Assembly (NCBI RefSeq): GCF_029962605.1
Contig: NZ_CP124750.1
Coordinates: 2,914,001 to 2,978,000, forward strand
DNA: 64,000 bases
From: Serratia sarumanii
Lineage (GTDB): Bacteria; Pseudomonadota; Gammaproteobacteria; Enterobacterales; Enterobacteriaceae
Direction: 5' to 3'
In this document: positions 43,367 through 52,673 of the stretch, in pieces
How positions within the stretch are numbered: position 1 is the stretch's first letter
Layout: every line of letters starts with the position of its first letter
Made by a program: the position numbers and the translations under genes
Notes under the pieces: generated by a model
The model's input: the letters and a program-made list of their open reading frames with translations, nothing else
Told to the model about the DNA's origin: nothing
Databases searched by the model: none

Positions 43367-43597
43367 AATATCTCCTGAGGTGATGTGTCCGCCTCATTGC
43401 GGACAACCGCGGTGAAAGACGTAAACAACGCCGCCTTTCAGCGCCAATTTATCAGCGCCATGTGAGCACGTTATGAAATTTCATTTTATTTCACCCTGAC
43501 AAAACCTCTCACGATTCCAGGTTGCAGCAGCAAGCGATTTCACGCACGGGCGGCCTTTGGCGCGATAGAAAGCTCGGCCAGGCGCACGGCGTTGGCG

Positions 43598-45172
43598 CTA
43601 CTTGCTGACCCGATCCAGATACAGCATGCTGTTGGCGATATCCAACCGGGCACCTTTGACGTTGTCGCGCAATGCCACCAGCGTTTGCCCCTGCAGCGCC
43701 ACTACATAGGGCGAGCTGGCCTGCAGTTCCCGTTGCAGCGCGGCATAACGTGCGCGGCGCGCGGCGCTGTTGCCCTCTGCGGCCGCGGCACGCGTTTCCG
43801 CGCTGATGGCGGGAATGCCCCACTGGGTGCGCCAGGCCAGGGTTTTCGGCCCACCGGGCACGTTGTAGGCAAAGGCGCTGGCGTTGGTGTTCGGATCTAG
43901 GTAGTCGGCGCCCCAGTAGGTGAAGATCGCCTGAAAATCGCGGCCGCGCATCTTGCCCCACAGGTCGCTCTCCACCACCGGATGGATATCCAGCCGCAGC
44001 CCGGCCTGCGCGAAGCTGGCCTGCAGCGCCTGTGCGATGTCAGTGTACGGCGGCTGATTGATGACGATAAGATCGAGGCGCGTACCTTCGGCAATACCGG
44101 CATCGCGCAGGATCTGTTTGGCTTTGCCCACGTCGAGCGTAAACGGCCGATCGTCGAGCGCCCCATCCAATCCCTGCGGCAAGAAGGCCTGATGCACGCG
44201 ATATTGCCCTTTCAGCAGTTGCTCGGCGATGCTTTGATAATCCACCAGCCAGCGCGCCGCCCGCCACAGCGCCGGATTGCCCAGCGCCGGGTTGTCTTTG
44301 CTGCCGGTGTTGAAACCGAGGTAATAGACCCGGGGCGCATCGGCCTGCTCGATGCGCACGCCAGACGCGTTGCGCAGCGAGTCGAACTGGTCGGCGCCCA
44401 GATCGTAGGCCACGTCGGCATCTCCTTTCAGCAACAGCAAACGGCGGGTGCCGGCGTCGCTGACGTTCTTGAACAACACCGTTTTCAGCCGGGCCGGCGA
44501 CGGCGCATAGTCGTTGCGGCCAAACAGCAGCGCTTCGTGCGGCACATAGTTGTTCACCCGATACGGGCCGCCGCCGGCGGAATGGCCGCGCAGCCAGGCA
44601 TTGCCGTAATCCCCCTGCTGCGCGTGCTCGTTCAGCAGCTTTTCATCCACGATCGAGGCCACATTCGCCGTCAGCAGCCGCAACGCCAACTCGCTGCCGA
44701 TGTTGGCGGGCCAACTGAGTTGCACCTGGTTATCCCCCACCTTCTTCAGCTGCTGCTCAACGTTATCCGGCGTCCAGCCAAACTCACCGAGAATAAACGA
44801 CGGCGCCTTGTTCAGCTTCACCGCGCGAACCAGCGAGAAAATCACGTCTTCGGGCCGCAGGGGATTGCCGGAAGCGAAGCGCTGCTGCGGTTTCAGGGTA
44901 AAGATCAGGCTGTGGCCATCGGCGCCCGCTTGCCAACTGGCGGCGGCGTCCGGCGCCAGCGTTTGCGGCGCACCGCGATCCGGCGCCACCAGGCGCTGAT
45001 AGAGGTTGACCAGATTGGCCGAGCTGACGGTTTCAAAACTCTCCGCCGGATCGAGGCTGATAATGCCCTCCAGCGAACTGACCACCACCAAGGTGTCCTG
45101 CGGGGTGGCGGCCTGCGCACCGAACGCGGCCACCAGCGCGCCATACAATAAGGTTGGGATTAACCGTTTCAT
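43598..45172 (-). CDS. peptide-type ABC transporter substrate-binding protein (second copy)
   Basis: A 524-residue periplasmic protein of the SBP_bac_5 family (DppA/OppA-like). The signal peptide KRLIPTLLYGALVAAFGAQA is followed by the mature start ATPQDTLVVVSSLEGIISLDPAESFE. Family hallmarks include SASLDP-like and FTLKPQQRFASGNPLRPEDVIFSL. It resembles the first gene of the operon (48726-50294) along its whole length, so the two are paralogues. GGAGAG lies seven bases before the ATG at 45172. It follows dppF-like after a hairpin, so it may be expressed less than, or independently from, the rest. Confidence 0.88.
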   Translation of the reverse strand: MKRLIPTLLYGALVAAFGAQAATPQDTLVVVSSLEGIISLDPAESFETVSSANLVNLYQRLVAPDRGAPQTLAPDAAASWQAGADGHSLIFTLKPQQRFASGNPLRPEDVIFSLVRAVKLNKAPSFILGEFGWTPDNVEQQLKKVGDNQVQLSWPANIGSELALRLLTANVASIVDEKLLNEHAQQGDYGNAWLRGHSAGGGPYRVNNYVPHEALLFGRNDYAPSPARLKTVLFKNVSDAGTRRLLLLKGDADVAYDLGADQFDSLRNASGVRIEQADAPRVYYLGFNTGSKDNPALGNPALWRAARWLVDYQSIAEQLLKGQYRVHQAFLPQGLDGALDDRPFTLDVGKAKQILRDAGIAEGTRLDLIVINQPPYTDIAQALQASFAQAGLRLDIHPVVESDLWGKMRGRDFQAIFTYWGADYLDPNTNASAFAYNVPGGPKTLAWRTQWGIPAISAETRAAAAEGNSAARRARYAALQRELQASSPYVVALQGQTLVALRDNVKGARLDIANSMLYLDRVSK

Positions 45173-45276
45173 CGATACACTCTCCACTATCACGCGGTTG
45201 CGCTGTTTTTCGAGTGTAGGGGGTAAGAATTAACGGAAGAACGACGATAAATTGCTTTATTTATTACCAGGATGGA

Positions 45277-45301
45277 TATGCCCGCCGCGTTGGCGGGCAT
45301 A
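45277..45301 (-). terminator. hairpin between ATPase gene and second substrate-binding gene
   Basis: TATGCCCGCC (45277-45286) and GGCGGGCATA (45292-45301) pair perfectly around GCGTT. It lies three bases after the stop of the DppF-like gene. There is no U run. It would lower read-through into the second substrate-binding protein gene or stabilise the upstream message. Confidence 0.6.
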
Positions 45302-45304
45302 GGG

Positions 45305-45976
45305 TCAAACGATGATGCGGCCGTGCGCCATCGCCACCGAACGATCGCACATGTGGTCAATCACGTCCGCATCGTGGCTGACCAGCACCATCGTCAGATC
45401 GCCCGCCTGTTTCAGCTCGTTGAGCAGGTTGAGGATCTCCGCCTGCACCGACATGTCCAACGCCGAGGTCGGCTCATCCAGCAACAGCAGCTTCGGCCGC
45501 AGCAACAATGCGCGCACGATCGCCACACGCTGACGCTGGCCGCCCGACAGCTGATGCGGGTAGCGCTCCAGCAGGCGCGGATCCAACCCCACCTGGCGAA
45601 AGCCCGCGCTGATTTTACGTTCAATGTCGCTTTCCTGCAGCAGTTTGAGCGGCTCCGACAGCGTACGCAAAAGCCGGTGCTTGGGGTGTAGCGAAGCATA
45701 GGGATCCTGAAACACCATCTGCACCTCGCGCCGCAGCTCGCCGGTAAACGCCTGGCCCGGCTGCAGGCGCCGCCCCAGCAACTCAAAGCCGCCCTGCCAA
45801 CTGCCATTCAGCCCGGCCAGCACCCACAGCAACGAGGACTTGCCGCAGCCGGAAGGCCCCACCAGCCCGAAACACTCGCCCGGTTCGATGCGCAGGTTAA
45901 CCTCATGCACCACGGTGCGCAGTTCGTAACCCTGGCGATGACTGACGCTCAGGTTCTCCAGTGCGATCACGCTCAT
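45305..45976 (-). CDS. peptide-type ABC transporter ATPase (DppF-like)
   Basis: A 223-residue ABC ATPase. Walker A is GPSGCGKSS, the signature is LSGGQRQRV and Walker B is LLLDEPTSALD. It is shorter than E. coli DppF (about 334) because it lacks the C-terminal oligopeptide-transporter extension with its Cys cluster. The ATG at 45976 overlaps the upstream stop as ATGA; the longer frame is inside that gene. It pairs with the preceding ATPase to drive import. Confidence 0.9.
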   Translation of the reverse strand: MSVIALENLSVSHRQGYELRTVVHEVNLRIEPGECFGLVGPSGCGKSSLLWVLAGLNGSWQGGFELLGRRLQPGQAFTGELRREVQMVFQDPYASLHPKHRLLRTLSEPLKLLQESDIERKISAGFRQVGLDPRLLERYPHQLSGGQRQRVAIVRALLLRPKLLLLDEPTSALDMSVQAEILNLLNELKQAGDLTMVLVSHDADVIDHMCDRSVAMAHGRIIV

Positions 45977-46815
45977 TTCAACGTCTCCAACAGCGCGCGA
46001 TCCAGCACCGGCAGCGGTTTGCCGCGCGTCTCGCGGCTCGGCCGACACGCCCACAGCGTGCGGGTATAAGGATGCGTGGCCTGCGCCAGCTCTGCTGCCG
46101 GCAGCTGATCCAACAGCTCGCCTTTGTACATCACCAGCACCCGCTCGCAGTGGTGCGCCACCTGCTGCAAATCGTGGCTGATCAGGATCAGCCCCATATT
46201 GCGTTGCGCCACCAGGTTTTCTATCAGCTGCAGCACCTGATCGCGCATCTGGTGATCCAGCGCCGAAGTCGGTTCATCGGCAATCAACAGCTGCGGATCG
46301 TTGATCAACGCAATGGCCAGCATCACCCGCTGCCCCATGCCGCCGGAGAGCTGATGCGGATAGCGGCGGCACAGCGCAGCCGGATCGGGCAAGCCCACCG
46401 CCGCCAGCATCTCCAGCACTTTTTCACGCCGCTCGGCGCGGCTCAGCTTCGCATGCAGCACCAGCGGCTCCTCCACCTGACGGCCGATCGGCTGATTGGG
46501 ATTCAGCGCATGCTTGGGATCTTGCATCACCATCGCCACCCGGTCGCCGCGCAGCCGGCTCCACTGGCGCTCGCTCAGGCGCGTCAAGTCTTCATCGCCC
46601 AGCGTCAGGCGCTGCGCCTGCAGCTGCAACGGCGGCGGCAATAGCCCCATCAGCGCACGCGCGGTCAACGATTTGCCGGAACCGGACTCACCGACCAGCG
46701 CCAGCCGCTCCCGCCCCATGCTGAACGAAATATGCTTCACCAACGTCACCGGCTGTGGCCCCGGCACGCCGATCGCCAACCGTTCGACGGTCAATAAGGT
46801 GTTATCAGTGCCCAT
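45973..46815 (-). CDS. peptide-type ABC transporter ATPase (DppD-like)
   Basis: A 280-residue ABC ATPase. Walker A is GESGSGKSL, the signature LSGGMGQRV and Walker B LLIADEPTSALD. The C-terminus has the short oligopeptide-transporter tail (ATHPYTRTLWACRPS). The ATG at 46815 overlaps the upstream permease gene by 11 bases. It is coupled by ATGA to the DppF-like gene. Opp, Dpp, Nik and Gsi systems share this layout, so the cargo cannot be called from the ATPase alone. Confidence 0.9.
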   Translation of the reverse strand: MGTDNTLLTVERLAIGVPGPQPVTLVKHISFSMGRERLALVGESGSGKSLTARALMGLLPPPLQLQAQRLTLGDEDLTRLSERQWSRLRGDRVAMVMQDPKHALNPNQPIGRQVEEPLVLHAKLSRAERREKVLEMLAAVGLPDPAALCRRYPHQLSGGMGQRVMLAIALINDPQLLIADEPTSALDHQMRDQVLQLIENLVAQRNMGLILISHDLQQVAHHCERVLVMYKGELLDQLPAAELAQATHPYTRTLWACRPSRETRGKPLPVLDRALLETLK

Positions 46816-47674
46816 GACGAGGATCCATTTTGTCGCGCAGGCCATCGCCCAGCAGGTTAAACGCCAGGCTGGCGAACAGGATCGCCCCGCCCGGCGCGGC
46901 GGCGACCCACCATTGGTCGAAAATCACTTTACTGCCTTCGGCCACCATCGAGCCCCATTCGGCGGTCGGCGGCGCGACGCCCATGCCGAGGAACCCCAGA
47001 CCGGCGGCGGACAGGATGATGCCGCCCAGGCTGAGCGCTGCGCGCACCACCGCGCTCGGCAGGCATAAAGGCAAAATATGGCCGACCATCAGCCGCAGCC
47101 CGTTGATGCCCTGCATGCGCGCCGCCGCCAGGTAATCGCTGCGGCGCAGCGCCAGGGTTTCGGCCCGCGCCTGGCGGGCAAAGGCCGGCCAGCTGGTCAA
47201 TGCCAGCGCCAGCGCGCCGTTCATCAGCCCCGGCCCCATGACCGCCACGAACGCCAGCGCGATCACCAGGCTCGGCAGCGACAGAAAAATGTCGGTCAGG
47301 CGCATCAAAATGCGCTCTACCCAGCCGCCGAGGTAACCGGCGCCAATGCCGACCAGCAGGCCGATGGGAATAGTCAACACCAGAATCAGCGACACCAGAA
47401 TCAGCGTCGGCCGCGCGCCGTAAATCACGCGGGAGAGCAAGTCGCGGCCAAAACCGTCGGTGCCCAGCCAATGTACGGCGGAAGGCGGCAATAACCGCAG
47501 CTCGATATGCTGCAGATTGGGATCGAAAGGCGCCAGCCACGGAGCCAGCAGCGCGGTGACGATCAGAATCGCCACCAGCGCCGTGCCCAGCGTCAGCGTG
47601 GTCAGGCGCCGGCCACGGCGGTAACCGACGGCTGGCTCGCTTTGCGGTTCGTGTTCAGAGAGATATTGGCTCAT
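46805..47674 (-). CDS. peptide-type ABC transporter permease (DppC-like)
   Basis: A 289-residue permease with six helices. The N-terminal cytoplasmic segment precedes a helix at LTLGTALVAILIVTALLAPWLAP. HWLGTDGFGRDLLSRVIYGARPTLIL is the DppC-family hallmark and the EAA loop is near AARMQGINGLRLMVGHILP. The ATG at 47674 overlaps the stop of the DppB-like gene as ATGA. It forms the membrane channel with the DppB-like protein. Confidence 0.92.
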   Translation of the reverse strand: MSQYLSEHEPQSEPAVGYRRGRRLTTLTLGTALVAILIVTALLAPWLAPFDPNLQHIELRLLPPSAVHWLGTDGFGRDLLSRVIYGARPTLILVSLILVLTIPIGLLVGIGAGYLGGWVERILMRLTDIFLSLPSLVIALAFVAVMGPGLMNGALALALTSWPAFARQARAETLALRRSDYLAAARMQGINGLRLMVGHILPLCLPSAVVRAALSLGGIILSAAGLGFLGMGVAPPTAEWGSMVAEGSKVIFDQWWVAAAPGGAILFASLAFNLLGDGLRDKMDPRHGH

Positions 47675-48726
47675 CGGGTTCGCGGATCCACTAAATAGGT
47701 CAAGGCGTCGGCCAGCGCATTCAACAGCACGAAACAGGTGCCGATCAGCAGCGTGGCACCGAGGATCGCCGGCGTATCGGCGGCAAACAGCGCCGAGGTC
47801 AGGTAACGCCCGACGCCGGGCCAGGCGAACACCGTTTCGGTCAATACCGCGCCCTCCAGCAGGCTGGCGTAGGAGAGAGACAGTACGGTGATCAGCGTGC
47901 CCAGCACGTTGGGAAACACATGGCGCAGCAGAATGCGCAGGCGCCCGGCCCCCTTGGAACGCGCCAGCGTCACGTATTCCTTGTTGCACTCTTCCAGCAT
48001 CGCCGCCCGCAGCAACCGAGTAATGCCCGCCATCGACAACAGCGCCAACGCCACTACCGGCAACCACAGGTGGCCGATGGCGTTGTAGAACATGTCGCGA
48101 TCGCCGGACAGCCAGCTGTCGATCAACACGAAACCGCTGCGCGGCTCCATGCTGTACAGGTAGATGTCGTCCAGCCGCCCCGGCCCCGCCGACCAGTGCA
48201 GCGTGGCGTAGAACAGCAGCAGCCCGAGCAGGCTCAGCCAGAAAATCGGCACCGAATAACCGATCAGCGATAGCAGACGTGCCGCGTTATCCAGCCAGCT
48301 GCCCGGTTTGAGCACCGCCAGAAACGCCAGCGTAATGCCGCCGAGGGCGCCGAGGATAATGGCGCAGGTGGCCAGCTCCACCGTCGCCGGGAAGGTACGC
48401 AGCAAATCGCTCAACACCGGCTGGGCGGTTATGCGCGAAATGCCCAAATCGCCGTGCGCCAGGTGCACCAGATAACGCCAAAACTGCACCGGCAACGGCT
48501 GATCCAACCCCAACTCATGCCGCACCTGTGCGTAGGTGGCTTCGCTGGCATGATCGCCCGCCACCTGCAGCGCCGGATCGATCGGCGCCAGATGCGACAG
48601 CATGAAGGTGAACAGCAGCAGGCCAAGCAACGTCAACGCCAGCGACAGCGCGCCGCCGAGCAGCCGCCCGCCCCAGCGCCAATACCGCCGGGCCGCCCCG
48701 GCGGAGGCGGACAGTTCAGCGGCCAT
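47671..48726 (-). CDS. peptide-type ABC transporter permease (DppB-like)
   Basis: A 351-residue permease with six helices. The family opening LLFTFMLSHLAPIDPALQVAGD and the RHELGLDQPLPVQFWRYL stretch are visible. The EAA loop is in EYVTLARSKGAGRLRILLRHVFPN. The ATG overlaps the stop of the first substrate-binding gene by one base, so the operon is tightly coupled. It lies in the inner membrane and pairs with the DppC-like permease. Confidence 0.92.
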   Translation of the reverse strand: MAAELSASAGAARRYWRWGGRLLGGALSLALTLLGLLLFTFMLSHLAPIDPALQVAGDHASEATYAQVRHELGLDQPLPVQFWRYLVHLAHGDLGISRITAQPVLSDLLRTFPATVELATCAIILGALGGITLAFLAVLKPGSWLDNAARLLSLIGYSVPIFWLSLLGLLLFYATLHWSAGPGRLDDIYLYSMEPRSGFVLIDSWLSGDRDMFYNAIGHLWLPVVALALLSMAGITRLLRAAMLEECNKEYVTLARSKGAGRLRILLRHVFPNVLGTLITVLSLSYASLLEGAVLTETVFAWPGVGRYLTSALFAADTPAILGATLLIGTCFVLLNALADALTYLVDPRTR

Positions 48727-50294
48727 TACTTGCTGACCTTGCTGTAGAACACCATGTCAGGGTTGATGCCCTGCACATAGCCCTTGAGGTTGTCGCGCAC
48801 CGCAATCAGGCTGCGCGCCTGCAGGCCGATGACGAACGGCGAGCTTTGCTGCACCTGTTTTTGCAGTTGCTGGTAGTCGGCCACCCGTTTGGCGGTGTCG
48901 TTTTCCGCGGTGGCGGCCAGCGTCAGCTTGCTCAGCGCCGGGATCTGCCAGTTGGCGCGCCAGGCCAGCGTCTTGCTGCCGTCTTCCGGGTTGTAGGCGA
49001 AGGCTGCGGCGTTGGTGTTAGGGTCGAAATAATCCGGCCCCCAGGAAGTCAGCGTCGCATCGTAGTTAAGCGTTTTCACCTTGGTGGAGACCTGCGAGCT
49101 GATGCCCGGCACCAGTTCCACCTTCACGCCGCCCTGGGCAAAACTGGCCTGCAGCGCCTGGGCGATATCCAGGTACGGCGGCTGGTTGTTGACGTCCAGA
49201 CGGAAACTGACGTTGCTGAGCCCCGCTTTGGCCAGTATTTCTTTGGCTTTTTGCGGATTGAAGCTGTACGGCTGATCCTTGAGCGCACCCAGATAACCGT
49301 CCGGCAGGAATGCCTGATGGCTCTGGAACTGCCCTTTCAGCAGATCGTCGGCGATGCCTTGGTAATCGAACAGCCAGCGCGCCGCCTCCCAGAACGCCGG
49401 ATTGCCGAGCGCCGGCGACGCCTTGGCGTTGAACTGCAGGAAATAAAGTGAGGCGTAAGGAATGGCCAACGGTTTGACGCCCGGCTTGCCCTTCAGGGCC
49501 GCCATCTGGTCTGCCCCCAGGTTGCGCGCGATATCGGCATCGCCCTGCTCGATCAGCAAACGGCGCGCGGCCGGATCGGGCACGTTTTTGATCAGGATGG
49601 TTTTCAGCGTCGGCGCCCCTTCCGGCGAACCGGGGTTGGCGTCCAGCACCACAACCTCGTGCGGCACATAGGTGCGGATTTTGTAAGGGCCGCTGCCGGC
49701 GGAGTGGCGGTTTAACCATTGGTGCCCCAGATCGTCGCCCTGCTGGTGCGCCAGCGCCTCTTTGGCGTCGACGATCGACGATACCGGCGCCGACAGCAGG
49801 CTGAGCACGAAGGCTGGGCTGACGTTTTCACTCCAGCTGATTTTTACCTGGTGGTCATCCACCTTGCTCAGGTGTTGCTCCACGTTCTTCGCGTTCCAGC
49901 CCAGCTGCGTCAGGATAAACGACGGCTCCAGATTCAGTTTTACCACCCGTGAAAGCGAGAAGATCACGTCTTCCGGCCGCAGCGGATTGCCGCTGGCGAA
50001 CCTGGCGTCCGGGCGCAGGCTGAAAGTCAGGCTGCGATTGTCGGCGCCGGCCTGCCAGCTGCTGGCCAGGGTTGGCTTGAGATCGATAGGGTTGTGCGGA
50101 TCGGACTGGATCAGACGTTGATACAGGCTGTTGAACGACTGCACCGTGGTTAACTCAAATCCCTGGGCCGGGTCAAAGCTGACCACGTCATCGATAGACT
50201 GCGCGATCACCAGCGTGTTGGCCGGCGTCGCCGCCTGCGCGTTAACGCTGGCCGCCACGGCTAAAAACAGCAAAGAAGGAACGAGCGCTTTCAT
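48726..50294 (-). CDS. peptide-type ABC transporter substrate-binding protein (first copy)
   Basis: A 522-residue SBP_bac_5 periplasmic binding protein. The signal peptide is KALVPSLLFLAVAASVNAQA and the mature start ATPANTLVIAQSIDDVVSFDPAQGFE. GGAGAG lies six bases before the ATG. It heads a five-gene run (binding protein, two permeases, two ATPases), followed by a paralogous binding protein. The regulator gene cbl lies next upstream in the same direction, 175 bases away. Cargo could be peptides, nickel-like chelates or a sulphur compound; nothing in the protein decides this. Confidence 0.9.
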   Translation of the reverse strand: MKALVPSLLFLAVAASVNAQAATPANTLVIAQSIDDVVSFDPAQGFELTTVQSFNSLYQRLIQSDPHNPIDLKPTLASSWQAGADNRSLTFSLRPDARFASGNPLRPEDVIFSLSRVVKLNLEPSFILTQLGWNAKNVEQHLSKVDDHQVKISWSENVSPAFVLSLLSAPVSSIVDAKEALAHQQGDDLGHQWLNRHSAGSGPYKIRTYVPHEVVVLDANPGSPEGAPTLKTILIKNVPDPAARRLLIEQGDADIARNLGADQMAALKGKPGVKPLAIPYASLYFLQFNAKASPALGNPAFWEAARWLFDYQGIADDLLKGQFQSHQAFLPDGYLGALKDQPYSFNPQKAKEILAKAGLSNVSFRLDVNNQPPYLDIAQALQASFAQGGVKVELVPGISSQVSTKVKTLNYDATLTSWGPDYFDPNTNAAAFAYNPEDGSKTLAWRANWQIPALSKLTLAATAENDTAKRVADYQQLQKQVQQSSPFVIGLQARSLIAVRDNLKGYVQGINPDMVFYSKVSK

Positions 50295-50441
50295 CTGAAA
50301 CTCTCCAAGCGGATGGAATTTATAATAATTTCGCGAGTGTATGCGAGCACGATCGGCAGCTGAAGGTACTTAAATCACTATAGATATTCTTTTTATGTAT
50401 ATAGATGGGATTTTGATTATTAGGGGAGCGATGCGGAATGC

Positions 50442-50462
50442 GCGGCAGGGGTTGCCTGCCGC
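50442..50462 (-). terminator. hairpin after cbl
   Basis: GCGGCAGG (50442-50449) and CCTGCCGC (50455-50462) pair perfectly around GGTTG, eight bases past the cbl stop. No U run follows on the minus strand. It separates cbl from the ABC operon, whose promoter must lie in 50295-50440. Confidence 0.55.
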
Positions 50463-50469
50463 TTATCGA

Positions 50470-51423
50470 TTAAATCTGGTAGTCAATCACCGCATCCAGC
50501 TGCGACGAGAAGACCTTGTCCTTGATTTCGGTCAGCGACAGCGTCGGGTTGCACAGTTGGATAAAGCGCCAGGCATAGTTGCGCTGCAGCTGGCTGCGCT
50601 TCAGGCCCAGCCATACCGTATTGGGTTCAAACAGGTGCTCGGCGTTGAGGCTCACCAACCCGCGATCGCGCTCTTTTTCATACGACATGTCCGCCAGCAC
50701 GCCCACGCCCAATCCCAGTTCGACGTAGGTTTTAATTACGTCGGAATCCTGCGCGCTGAGCGCGATGTCCGGCGTCAGACCCGCCGCTTTGAACGCCGCA
50801 TCCAACTTCGCGCGCCCGGTAATGCCCTGGCGGTAAGTGATCAGCGGCAAGGTGCTGAGCATCTCCAGCGTCACCTGCGGCTGGCGCGTCAACTCGTGCC
50901 CTTCCGGCACCAAAATGGTGTGATGCCAGCGGTAGTACGGGAATGCCGCCAGCGACTCGTCGCTCATCAGACGTTCGCTGGCGATGCCGATATCGGCTTC
51001 GCCGGCGGCCAGCATCGAGACGATCTCTTCGGGGCTGCCCTGATTGAGCACCACCCGCACCCGTGGATAAAGCGCGCGAAACTCTTTGATCACTCCCGGC
51101 AGGCTGTAGCGCGCCTGGGTGTGCGTCGTCGCGATATGCAGCTGCCCCGAATCGTTGCTGCTGAAGACGTCCGCCAGGCGACGGATGTTGTTGGCGTCGT
51201 TGAGAATGCGTTCCGCCACCACCAGCAGCTCTTTGCCGGGCTCGGTCATGCCCAGCAGCCGTTTGCCGCGGCGAATGAATATTTCAATGCCCAGCTCTTC
51301 TTCCAGCTCGCGAATATGCCGGCTGACGCCGGACTGCGAAGTAAATAAGGTATTGGCGACCTCGGTCAGGTTGTAGTTGCAGCGCGCCGATTCGCGAATA
51401 ATTTTTAATTGTTGAAAGTTCAT
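50470..51423 (-). CDS. cbl: LysR-family regulator Cbl (CysB-like)
   Basis: A 317-residue LysR-type regulator. The N-terminus MNFQQLKIIRESARCNYNLTEVANTLFTSQSGVSRHIRELEEELGIEIF and the end of the HTH (RRGKRLLGMTEPGKELL) match E. coli Cbl closely. ITYRQGITGR and SAQDSDVIKTYVELGLGVG line the effector pocket. Cbl activates genes for sulphonate use when sulphate is short. The ATG at 51423 is chosen; the frame upstream has no family match. In E. coli cbl sits near nac; here it is beside a peptide-type ABC operon that it may control. Confidence 0.92.
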   Translation of the reverse strand: MNFQQLKIIRESARCNYNLTEVANTLFTSQSGVSRHIRELEEELGIEIFIRRGKRLLGMTEPGKELLVVAERILNDANNIRRLADVFSSNDSGQLHIATTHTQARYSLPGVIKEFRALYPRVRVVLNQGSPEEIVSMLAAGEADIGIASERLMSDESLAAFPYYRWHHTILVPEGHELTRQPQVTLEMLSTLPLITYRQGITGRAKLDAAFKAAGLTPDIALSAQDSDVIKTYVELGLGVGVLADMSYEKERDRGLVSLNAEHLFEPNTVWLGLKRSQLQRNYAWRFIQLCNPTLSLTEIKDKVFSSQLDAVIDYQI

Positions 51424-51673
51424 CCCCGTCTCCCTGTTTCTTGCGGTAGCGTCTGCCATATTGATACGGAGTCCTGCGGGGCTGAACAAATAAGAAATAG
51501 CCTTTAGTTATGCAATTTAATACTAAGTGAATTATTTATCGTGACTCTCGGGGTGTGAAGACGGAGGAAAATGATGAATGGCTTTAAAAATAACGAGATA
51601 AATAACCATACAAAGAGACAGGCTTAAATAATCATGCAGAATAAAGTTATTAAATAGAGGTATTAGATATATG
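51424..51673. other. AT-rich region upstream of cbl
   Basis: About 250 AT-rich bases. They should hold the cbl promoter. On the plus strand a micro-ORF of 18 codons starts at 51571 after GGAGG (MMNGFKNNEINNHTKRQA). I do not call it a gene. No other structure stands out. Confidence 0.4.
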
Positions 51674-51701
51674 AAAAAGGGCTCCGCACGCTGAGCCCTT
51701 T
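51674..51701 (-). terminator. rho-independent terminator of chaC
   Basis: AAAGGGCTC (51676-51684) and GAGCCCTTT (51693-51701) pair around an eight-base loop. On the minus strand the stem is followed by a short U run (CCCTTTTTCA). It lies 25 bases past the chaC stop. Confidence 0.8.
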
Positions 51702-51725
51702 ACTGTCTGCCGCCCCGCCAACGCC

Positions 51726-52421
51726 TCAGGCCGTGGCCTCGGCCCCGAAAGCGCCGGGGCGGTTCTGCTGCAACCATTGCTGCACGTAACGCACCAGATC
51801 GCCGATGCAATCATCCTGCATGCCGTGGTGCTTCAGCTCGTTATCCAGCGCAAACAGGTATTGCGCGTTGGTGCCCAGCGGGCCGCTGGCGCTGGCGATC
51901 AATGGCGCGATCACCTGGTGGCTGGTGTCTGCTTCAAACAACGGATGCTGCGGGTTCATCACGAACACCAGCGCCGTGACGGCCTCACCGCCCTCCAGCT
52001 GCAGCTCACACCAGGTCGGCACGTAGCAATCGGTGATCATCTCGCGCTTCCACAGCAACTCCAGCTCTTCGCGCAGCGTGCTTTCCGGCAGACGGAAGGC
52101 CAATCCGGTGGTCTGGCCGCCCTCTTTCAGCGCCAGCATGCGCCCCGGCTGATGCAGCGTGCCGCGCCCGGCGGTCAAACGCATGCAGAACGCCCGATGC
52201 CAGCCCTGCAGTATGGCTGGCCGCACTTCTTCCGATTCGAAAACCGGATTCCACATCAGCGAACCGTAACCGAATACCCATACCGGGCTGTGATCCGGCC
52301 GGCGCGATAATGTGCACGCCAACGAGGCTGCGCGCTGTTCAGGCGTCAGCAACAGCGACTCCTCAATAGCGCCAAAGGCGGTTTTGCAATCCGCTTTTTG
52401 CAGAAAATCTCGCGTTAACAC
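51726..52421 (-). CDS. chaC: glutathione-specific gamma-glutamylcyclotransferase ChaC
   Basis: A 231-residue ChaC protein, the E. coli length. VFGYGSLMWNP is the GGCT nucleotide-free glycine loop and the TAGRGTLHQPGRMLALKEGG segment carries the family's conserved acidic region. It cleaves glutathione to 5-oxoproline and Cys-Gly in the cytoplasm. I chose GTG at 52421 (VLTRDFLQKADCKTAFGAIEE) because GGGAGG lies eight bases upstream and E. coli ChaC begins at the same point. A longer frame starts 45 bases earlier. It follows chaB after a 252-bp gap that likely has its own promoter. Confidence 0.92.
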   Translation of the reverse strand: MLTRDFLQKADCKTAFGAIEESLLLTPEQRAASLACTLSRRPDHSPVWVFGYGSLMWNPVFESEEVRPAILQGWHRAFCMRLTAGRGTLHQPGRMLALKEGGQTTGLAFRLPESTLREELELLWKREMITDCYVPTWCELQLEGGEAVTALVFVMNPQHPLFEADTSHQVIAPLIASASGPLGTNAQYLFALDNELKHHGMQDDCIGDLVRYVQQWLQQNRPGAFGAEATA

Positions 52422-52673
52422 TGTTACAACCTCCCGGGAATACGATTTCTCGTCCTCCCTCGCCACTACTGAACCTTTGCAATTTTATTTTTTGGTGCGG
52501 AATTTTATTAATTCAATAACCGCTCCGATTAATAATGACCATATTCTTTTCCCGCCGCGCAATCAAGTTGCAAAGCGGCGTTAACGTGGAAAAGTATTTG
52601 TACTGAGCAGCAATAATATTAATTGCCGAGGTCAGCATAACGTCTGCGCGATTTTTACCGGGCATGAAAGGCG

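Noticed and set aside
51571..51627. 18-codon micro-ORF after GGAGG upstream of cbl
   Set aside because: The peptide is polar and unremarkable, the region is AT-rich and no gene follows it on that strand, so there is no leader role to suggest.
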